Notes under the pieces: generated by a model
What the model saw: the letters and a program-made list of their open reading frames with translations, nothing else
The model's database searches: none
What the model was told of the DNA's origin: nothing
Shown here: positions 22,580 through 28,713 of the stretch, in pieces
Numbering within the stretch: position 1 is the first letter of the stretch
Layout of the letters: every line of letters starts with the position of its first letter
Position numbers and translations under genes: made by a program
Assembly (NCBI GenBank): GCA_015499985.1
Contig: JAAAUF010000370.1
Span: 1-28,713, forward strand
Direction of reading: 5' to 3'
From: Haplosporangium gracile
Lineage: Eukaryota; Mortierellomycota; Mortierellomycetes; Mortierellales; Mortierellaceae
DNA length: 28,713 bases

Positions 22580-23275
22580 CTATTCCATGCCTGAAATGGT
22601 CACAGTCACGTTTGTCTTAAGTGCCTCAGCCAGCGCCTGAGCTCCGTTGTCTTCGATCTTGTTGTAGCTCAAGTTCAAGGTGGTGAGATTCGAGTTGATT
22701 TTGAGCGCCTCAGACAGCGCCCGGGCTCCGTTGGATCCGATCAGATTTCTCCACAAGTTCAAAGTGGTCAGAGTCGAGTTGGTCTTGAGTGCCTCAGTCA
22801 GCGCCTGAGCTCCGTTGTCTCCGATCTTGTTGTAGCTCAAGTTCAAGGTGGTGAGATTCGAGTTGTTCTTGAGTGCCTCAGTCAGCGCCTGAGCTCCGTT
22901 GTCTCCAATCGAGTTACCTCTAAAGTTCAAAGTAGTCAGAGCCGAGTTGGTCTTGAGTGCCTTAGCCAGTGCCTGAGCTCCGTTGTCTCCGATTTTGTTG
23001 AGATACAAGTTCAAAGTGGTCAGAGTCGAGTTGATTTTGAGCGCCTCAGACAGCGCGCGAGCTCCGTTGGATCCGATCGAGTTGCCTCTCAAGTTCAAAA
23101 TGGTCAGAGTCGAGTTGGTCTTGAGTGTCTCAGCCAGCACCTGGGCTCCGTTGTCTTCAATCGAGTTTCTCCACAAGTCCAATGTGGTCAAAGTCAAGTT
23201 GGTCATGACGCTAGAAATCATTTCGTCTCGTTCACACGTCGATGATAGTTTTTCATAGGCAGAGCTTTGAATCAT
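22580..23275 (-). CDS. Leucine-rich repeat protein, ribonuclease-inhibitor type
   Basis: Intronless 231-aa protein. After a 28-residue N-terminal stretch come seven tandem 28-residue LRRs (residues 29-224) of the form LTTLNLxxNxIGDNGAQALAEALKTNS, then a 7-residue tail. This is the RI-like/NLRC3-like LRR class, which forms a horseshoe used in protein binding. No NACHT, F-box, signal peptide or membrane segment is encoded with it, so it may be a stand-alone LRR or a fragment of a larger NLR-type gene. The ATG at 23275 is the first in the frame; a TATA-like GATAAAAAG lies about 30-40 nt upstream. Partner and role unknown. Such short LRR genes are often multicopy in Mortierella-like genomes (general knowledge, not checked here). 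Confidence 0.8.
   Translation of the reverse strand: MIQSSAYEKLSSTCERDEMISSVMTNLTLTTLDLWRNSIEDNGAQVLAETLKTNSTLTILNLRGNSIGSNGARALSEALKINSTLTTLNLYLNKIGDNGAQALAKALKTNSALTTLNFRGNSIGDNGAQALTEALKNNSNLTTLNLSYNKIGDNGAQALTEALKTNSTLTTLNLWRNLIGSNGARALSEALKINSNLTTLNLSYNKIEDNGAQALAEALKTNVTVTISGME
22604..23191 (-). repeat. Seven 84-bp LRR-coding tandem repeats
   Basis: The LRR units are strongly similar as DNA. Units 2 and 6 share the variant segment SNGARALSEALKINS, while units 3, 4 and 5 share GDNGAQAL. This pattern suggests duplication of multi-unit blocks as well as single units. Confidence 0.85.
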
Positions 23276-24205
23276 CAGGTGTTGTATAAGGTGCTCTGCT
23301 TTTTATCCTTAAGGAGTACTATTTTGAGCTTAGTTTAACGCGTACCCTAATAGAGAATTTTTGGAGGCGGCACTTTTCCTTCATTTCGCTGTTACACCAC
23401 CCTCTTCTTCATTTCCATGTTCAATGCACCGGCTTACCCACATCCACCCCATTTTTTTAACCTCTGTCACCTATCTTTCTTCCTTAAAACCCCACTCTCA
23501 TAAACTCTTTCCCTTCCTTTCCTTTTTCCTTCCTTCTTTTCATCTTTGATTTCGGTCATCATGCCCCGCTTCCTCTCCTCTTCGCATCCCTTTAGGGAGC
23601 ACATAGCAGACACCAAGGCCTTCTCTTCTCACATTCATACCCCTCTTTGTTCCAAGCCATAAAGCAAATCTTATTTTTGATCGCAGGACTCCTCATCGTC
23701 CTCCCTTTTTCCACTGGTACGTCCTTTCCCCTTTCAGTGAATAGAACTACTAATCGATAACAGATCATCAACATTCCACTCCACTCCACTTATCCGCTGC
23801 CTTCCCCCCTCCCATCACTCATTAGCTGCGACGATACCTCCAAGATCGCCACTGCCTCTAACACTCCCTTGCCAATGAGCCTGCTACTCAGACTAGACTA
23901 CTATAAGTGCATCAACTTGCAAAGCATCGATCAGCAACGTGACAGCTGTCTTCGTGGTTGCAATTAGTTTGATTGTTTTCGCGATGGTAGCGGGTGGAAA
24001 GCAAATCACACAGCGATATCATGCAGGAGAATATCGAGATAGATTAATAATAGTAGGCCGCCTGGCCGTACGCTTGTTTTTTTCTTTATATTTACGAATG
24101 ATGAATGTGTGTGTGTGGGCGTGTGGGTGTGTGAATTGTACAATGAATGAATGAAGAAAAAGTGATATAAAAAAAGAAAGGAAACTACTCGCTCCCAGAA
24201 ATAAT
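23276..24205. other. Gap between LRR gene and IMPDH; possible small spliced gene
   Basis: 930 bp. A CT-rich tract (about 23360-23550) on the + strand leads into an ATG at 23561 that opens a 33-codon frame ending at 23662. Farther on there is an intron-like 47-nt segment (about 23717-23763: donor GTACGT, TACTAAT branch-like, acceptor CAG), then an open stretch to about 23968. I could not join these into a convincing protein. A GT-rich run lies at 24106-24133. The rest is the IMPDH 3' UTR. Confidence 0.3.
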
Positions 24206-26222
24206 CTATGAGAAGAGACGCTTGGTGTAGCTGTGGAGAGAGTGGACACCACCCTCGGCCTGGGCAGCGGGGGTACGGCGCTCAAAGCGGACGGTACCGT
24301 CACGCATACCCTGCTTCATGGCATCGATAGAGTCAACACCAATATCCTGGAGAGAGTGCTGGAGACCAGTGTAGAGGTAAGGGACAAACTTCTTGATCGA
24401 GCCCTTGTCAACAACCGATCCAGAGACACCCTGGGCAACCTTGACAGAGTCTGACTCGGAGTAGTAACGCTTGGTCGATCCGTTTCCGCCATCGCCGGCC
24501 TTCTCCATGGCATCGAGCGAGCCCATACCACGGTACTTCTTCAGGCGCTGGCCGTCCAAGTAAAAGTACTCACCGGGAGATTCAGTGGTACCGGCAAGGA
24601 GACCACCCATCATGACACCAGAGGCACCCAAGGCGAGGGCCTTGGTGATGTGACCAATGTTTCCGATACCACCATCGGCAATGGTGGGGACACCGTACTT
24701 GGCAGCAAACTGAGCAACCTTGTAGACAGCAGTTCCCTGAGGACGACCGCAGGCCATGACCTCCTGGGTGATGCAGATCGAGCCAGAGCCCATACCGATA
24801 CGGAGACCGTCAGCACCGGCGGCAATCAAGCGAGCAGCCTGCTCCCAGACGACAACGTTTCCGGCAATGACATCGATGTCAGGGTAAGTGGCCTTGATCC
24901 ACTGGACCATCTCGATCTGGAAGGAAGAGTTACCCTGGGAAGAGTCCAAGACAACAACATCCAATCCAGCGGCAACAAGGAGACCAAGACGGTCGCGGTC
25001 ATCGGGACGGGTACCAATGGCAGCGCCACAGAGCAACTGCTTGGACTTGGGGGCCTTGCTGGCAAGAGGGTAGTTCTGGTTCTTGAGGAGATCCGAACGG
25101 GCGAGGAGGGAGCAGAGCTCACCGTTGGCGTTGACGACGGGCAACTTACCCTTCTTGGACTCGCACAAGATCTTGTTGGCCTCCTGCAGAGTGACGCCCT
25201 CCTGGGCAATGACCAAGTCGGTGGTCATGCAGGACTTCAAGGTCGTGGAGTGGTCGTTGACGAACTGAATGTCACGGGCAGTGACAATACCAACCAACTT
25301 GGAGCCGAGCTTTCCGTTCTCTATTGGTTGAAAGGACAAAGACAATTCGCGTTAGTATCAGACGGAATTGATACCATTAAAAGATAAACAAAAGAGCCTT
25401 GTTTAATCAATTATAGAAGAGAAGCACGAACCGGTGATGGGGATGCCACAGAAGCCGAACTTAGACTTGATGGTGAGGACATCAGCGACGGTGTGGTTCT
25501 CGGTAAGGCAGATGGGGTCGGTGATGAATCCGTTCTCGAACTTCTTGACCTTACGGACCATCTCGGCCTGCTGCTCGGGGGTGCAGTTGTGGTGGATGAT
25601 ACCGATTCCTCCGAGCAACTATTCATATAGAAGAGGGAAAAAAAATAGAAAAAAAGAAAAAAAAGGCGATTAGTTTAACTCAGACGATAACAGCCAACAA
25701 TAAGGTTTGCATTGAGAGATTTTTAACCATTCATTCTCTCACACCACCTCCAAGAGTCATTGCCTGAAAAAGAAATTTGCGGGGAAAGAAGAATATAATA
25801 CGCACTCTCCCTCTCTGTACACTCTTCACACGGTCTATATGTATGTGTATGCATTAACACAGACACCACACACAAATAATCAAAGCAAAAAAAAAAAAAA
25901 ACCAGCATAGTAACACCATAGAACGTTAACTTACGGCCATAGCAATAGCCATCTCGGTCTCGGTAACAGTGTCCATGGGCGAGGAGAGGAAGGGGGTCTT
26001 GAGGGTGATGCGCTTGGTGATCTTGGACTCGAGCTGAACGGCATGGGCCTGGAAGTTGATGAACCCGGGGAGGATCAGGAAGTCATTATAGGTCAGACCT
26101 CCCTGAGTGATCGAGTCCATCAGCTCCTCGGCAGAGAGACCGTCGCGACGGTTCTTGGAGCCGGCGGCTTCGAGGTCCTTGAGGGCCTGGGAGGGATCGG
26201 GGTACTGGGCTTGGACAGTCAT
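24206..26222 (-). CDS. IMD: Inosine-5'-monophosphate dehydrogenase (IMPDH)
   Basis: Oxidises IMP to XMP with NAD+, the rate-limiting step of de novo GTP synthesis; cytosolic tetramer. Three exons, 26222-25935, 25618-25432 and 25320-24206, give 529 aa (yeast about 523, human 514). Introns of 316 and 111 nt have donors GTAAGT and GTTCGT and TAG acceptors. The (beta/alpha)8 barrel is interrupted by a CBS pair (about residues 115-235). Key motifs: [29 protein letters not shown], the catalytic loop [10 protein letters not shown] with Cys at about 341, the flap [12 protein letters not shown], and the C-terminal [15 protein letters not shown]. One difference: the usual Thr of GNVVT reads Val (GNVVVWEQ). 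The ATG at 26222 is chosen because homology starts just after it and the in-frame sequence upstream has no ATG. Confidence 0.97.
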
Positions 26223-26905
26223 TCTTGCTTGCTTGAATGTATATGGACTGGACGGGGCTTGAGACAGCGGTCTGGCAGGGGTTTTGTGCACAAGGAAGGG
26301 AGCGGAGAGTGGAGAGTGGAGAGTGGGAGGAAGGAAGGGAAGAGAGGAAGGAAGGATACGTACGGGAAGGTAGTGATGAGAAAGAGGAGGAGGAAACACC
26401 AAAACTAAAAGAGAAAAAAAACTAAAACCAAAAACCAAAAACCAAAAAGGAAAACCCCAGAAAAGACAGAAGGAAAAAGACGACGCCTTTTATAGAGGAT
26501 GGCCATCCAGGATGTGACTGCACCAAGGTGGTACTTTTTTTTTTTTCTTGTTTTGCTGCTAAGCCACTTTCTCGCTGACATACCCATTTCGATTGGTCGG
26601 CTGAGTTGGGAGGGCAAGGAGGGAAAGACACACTCATATCTCTGTCTCTTCTCTCCTCAGGAACACAAGCGCACACAGACATACGATAACGAGAAAAAGG
26701 AACGCGACATTGCGCAATTGGCCGTTGTTCACGGCCTTGTTTATTCCGCTTGTACTGTACATTGGTTCATATTCTAAAGTCTCATTGCCATCAGGCAAGA
26801 AAAAAAAGATCGCTGCTGCGATATACACTTGCTGATAAATACGCGAAATATCGAACGGCCAAGGCGTGATCCAGGCCAAGAGTTGATTCATTGGACGTCG
26901 CTCGT
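26223..26905 (-). promoter_or_regulatory. IMPDH promoter with TATA and CCAAT boxes
   Basis: Gene-free stretch upstream of IMPDH and beyond the kleisin stop. Read on the minus strand: TATAAAAG at 26494-26487, about 265 nt before the ATG; a CCAAT box at 26596-26592, about 100 nt upstream of the TATA; and a second CCAAT (26721-26717) abutting the perfect palindrome ATTGCGCAAT (26709-26718), a bZIP/C-EBP-like site. The presumed 5' UTR is strongly pyrimidine-rich on the mRNA strand, with two short 7-bp repeats: three GGAGAGT units at 26304-26324 and three AAAACCA units at 26424-26444 (+ strand). Confidence 0.6.
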
Positions 26906-28713
26906 TTATCCAATGAGCTCGACCTGAATGTCCTGATAGGGGACATCCTGCTTTGCGCGCATCACACCCATAGTGGAAAGTGCTATAACGAAGTAGAACA
27001 AACAAAAACGACTATTAGTCATCCATTCACTCATAGCTAGTCTCTAGTCAACAACACAAAACAAGGTAGGACCGCGCTTACCGAGAATATGGTAGAAGGC
27101 AGCAGCGGCAACATCCTTTCGACGATGAAGGACAATAATATCCTCAAACGAGAACGAGGTGGCGTTGAGAGGCTTGAGCAGCGATTGGATGTAGCCCAGA
27201 AAGTTGGCAGTCGCTCTCTCCAAGGCAAGTCTTTCTTGGGTTGCTCCAGTCCTTCCACCACTGCCGTAATCACCATCAACGTTCTCCGCTATCTCATCGC
27301 CGACAAAGAGTGAAGGCTGTCGCCCTCGACCCGAGTCCTGCGAAGGTGTTCGCGACCGTCCCAGAATGGACTGATGTCGTCGTCGGCGAATCAAAAGCTC
27401 ATCTTCTTCTCCTTCCAAGCCGCTGCCCCCAAACGCTCTCGCTCCTCGAGTAGTCGCCGACTCTGCTGACGAATGACTGTCCACCGATCCCGTTCGACGA
27501 CGACGTCGTGGAAAGAGGGCGCCGCCCGCATCTTGGTCGAACGCAGCGTCGAAATCTTGCCAGAGGTTGTCAGAGTCACTCGATCGCTCGCTACGGCCAC
27601 CAACACTTCTGCCGAGGGCCTCTTTTTCCCAGGGCAAGGGACCATCTTTGCTGCTGACGCTGTCCAGCCCCCTAAATCCACCTGTGCTCGCTCCTGCAGG
27701 CGTGCCAATGCTGGGCGGGTTCGTAAGACGACGACCAGTCTCTGGATCTGGTGCTTCATCCATGAACAAAGGGTCTTCATCCCCTGGATACCACGACTGT
27801 TTACGGGTACCTCGGGCAGCGATTGACTGGACGTTCCTGGACTGCTCGATGGGCAAGGTATCCCCTCTGCGATCCACGCGAGCGTTGTCAAGTGTATGAG
27901 TAACTGCTGTGCTCCAAAAGTTGCCTAGGTCTGCACCAAATCCAGCGATACCGAGTGGTTGGACAAGAAGCCTGTCGATGTGAGCCTTGACTGATAAAAC
28001 AATCTCTTTTGCTTCACGGTCTCGAATGATCTCAGCTTGGTCACTGACATAGTTGTCTCTGAATGCTTTCAGTTCTTCTTTCGACAGAATCGTGTTCTCA
28101 TCCGACTTCAGCCCTACAAGTTTTCGATGTCTGCTGCTACTTCTCTGCCTTTTGACCTGGTCAACACCAGCACCGCTCATCTCTACACCAAACGCGATAT
28201 CGTAATCGCGATCGTCCAACAGAATATCGTCAAAGATATCATTGTTCTCGGGCACAATGCGTTCGCTCAGGACGGAATCTTCCCTCGGATGCTTGCCAAA
28301 TATTCGTGCCATCGCTGGTGTCTCTAAGAATCCGGAAGAGATGGATCCATCATCCCCGAAAGCGAAACCTTGCTCTGGCATTTCAGCCCTGAGATTTCCC
28401 TCTGCATCGATGTACAGTCTTTTATGTACAAAAATATCAGTGTTAGGCTACTGTACAGACAACGCATTGGCCTCTTTTCTTTGTTTGGCATTGTGTTGTT
28501 CGTAACATAGATACTTACCCATCATCATTGCCCATGAGCATTTCATCCGTCAAGCCTGCATTGATGGCTTCAAATTCTGATACCGGTCCTGCCCCCGTCA
28601 TGCCTGGTCGCTCGTCTAAGGTGATTTTGCGCCGTCTCTCGTCTGAGACCGGCAACAGGAACACTAGTCGTTTGCGCACAAAAAAGGATTGTGTCAGTTG
28701 TGTTGTTGTGAAA
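26906..28713 (-). CDS. Kleisin, REC8/RAD21 family cohesin subunit (5' end outside window)
   Basis: Cohesin ring subunit that closes the SMC1-SMC3 heads. Visible exons: >28713-28519, 28418-27082 and 26982-26906; introns of 100 and 99 nt (GTAAGT...AAG, GTAAGC...TAG), phases consistent. The coding sequence is open through the right edge, so the SMC3-binding N-terminus is not seen; exon 28519 could itself begin at a nearby acceptor (TAG near 28670) rather than run to the edge. The centre is acidic/serine/arginine-rich and disordered. The last 70-80 residues are the Rad21/Rec8 winged helix: NATSFSFEDIIVLHRRKD, then AAAAFYHILGALSTMGVM, ending DVPYQDIQVELIG. The stretch SKEELKAFRDNYVSDQAEI makes me lean to meiotic REC8 over mitotic RAD21, with moderate certainty only. 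The stop codon sits in the loop of a small inverted repeat (26888-26895/26909-26916). Confidence 0.85.

Noticed and set aside
24650..25387. 245-codon open frame on the + strand
   Set aside because: It is antisense to the strongly conserved IMPDH exons and runs through an intron; its composition reflects biased codons of the real gene on the other strand.
26888..26916. Inverted repeat around the kleisin stop codon as a regulatory hairpin
   Set aside because: Only an 8-bp stem with a 13-nt loop; such structures are frequent by chance and nothing else supports a function.

Overview
The window is eukaryotic nuclear DNA, most likely from an early-diverging filamentous fungus. I would guess a Mortierella-like species (Mortierellomycota/Mucoromycota). 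That is an inference from gene content, from introns of about 100-330 nt with GTAAGT-type donors and some CTAAC-like branch sites, and from a short leucine-rich-repeat gene of a kind common in those genomes. All coding calls are my own splice reconstructions, checked for phase across every junction; no transcript data were used.

Layout. 266-5184 (-): very large Ser/Gln-rich HMG-box transcription factor in three exons. 5185-12507: about 7.3 kb with no convincing gene. 12510-12866: a MITE-like element with about 75-bp terminal inverted repeats and TA target duplications. 13225-14187 (-): ribosomal protein uL29/RPL35, start-codon exon unresolved, whose introns are packed with the pentamer CAGGA. 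15463-16239 (-): translation initiation factor eIF1, whose second intron holds a probable C/D box snoRNA aimed at a conserved large-subunit rRNA site. 16240-16517: short bidirectional promoter with a full CRE palindrome and an E-box. 16518-18171 (+): CstF-64/RNA15-type cleavage and polyadenylation factor. 18411-20477 (-): PRP19 ubiquitin ligase/splicing factor, convergent with the previous gene. 21704-22174: a second, unrelated MITE-like element. 22580-23275 (-): seven-repeat LRR protein. 24206-26222 (-): IMP dehydrogenase, with a TATA/CCAAT promoter upstream. 26906-28713 (-): kleisin (REC8/RAD21 family), cut by the right edge.

The middle block (RPL35, eIF1, CstF-64, PRP19) is housekeeping RNA and translation machinery: ribosome, start-codon selection, mRNA 3'-end formation, splicing. 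These genes have very short first coding exons (31, 28 and 13 nt, and apparently only the ATG for RPL35). The accessory parts are the gene-poor 5.2-12.5 kb stretch, the two MITEs and the LRR gene.

Most worth a second look: the eIF1 intronic snoRNA, the two TA-flanked inverted-repeat elements (one with a nested direct repeat), the strand-biased CAGGA clusters in the RPL35 introns, and the long gene-free region upstream of the HMG-box gene. I saw no wholly new multi-gene system.
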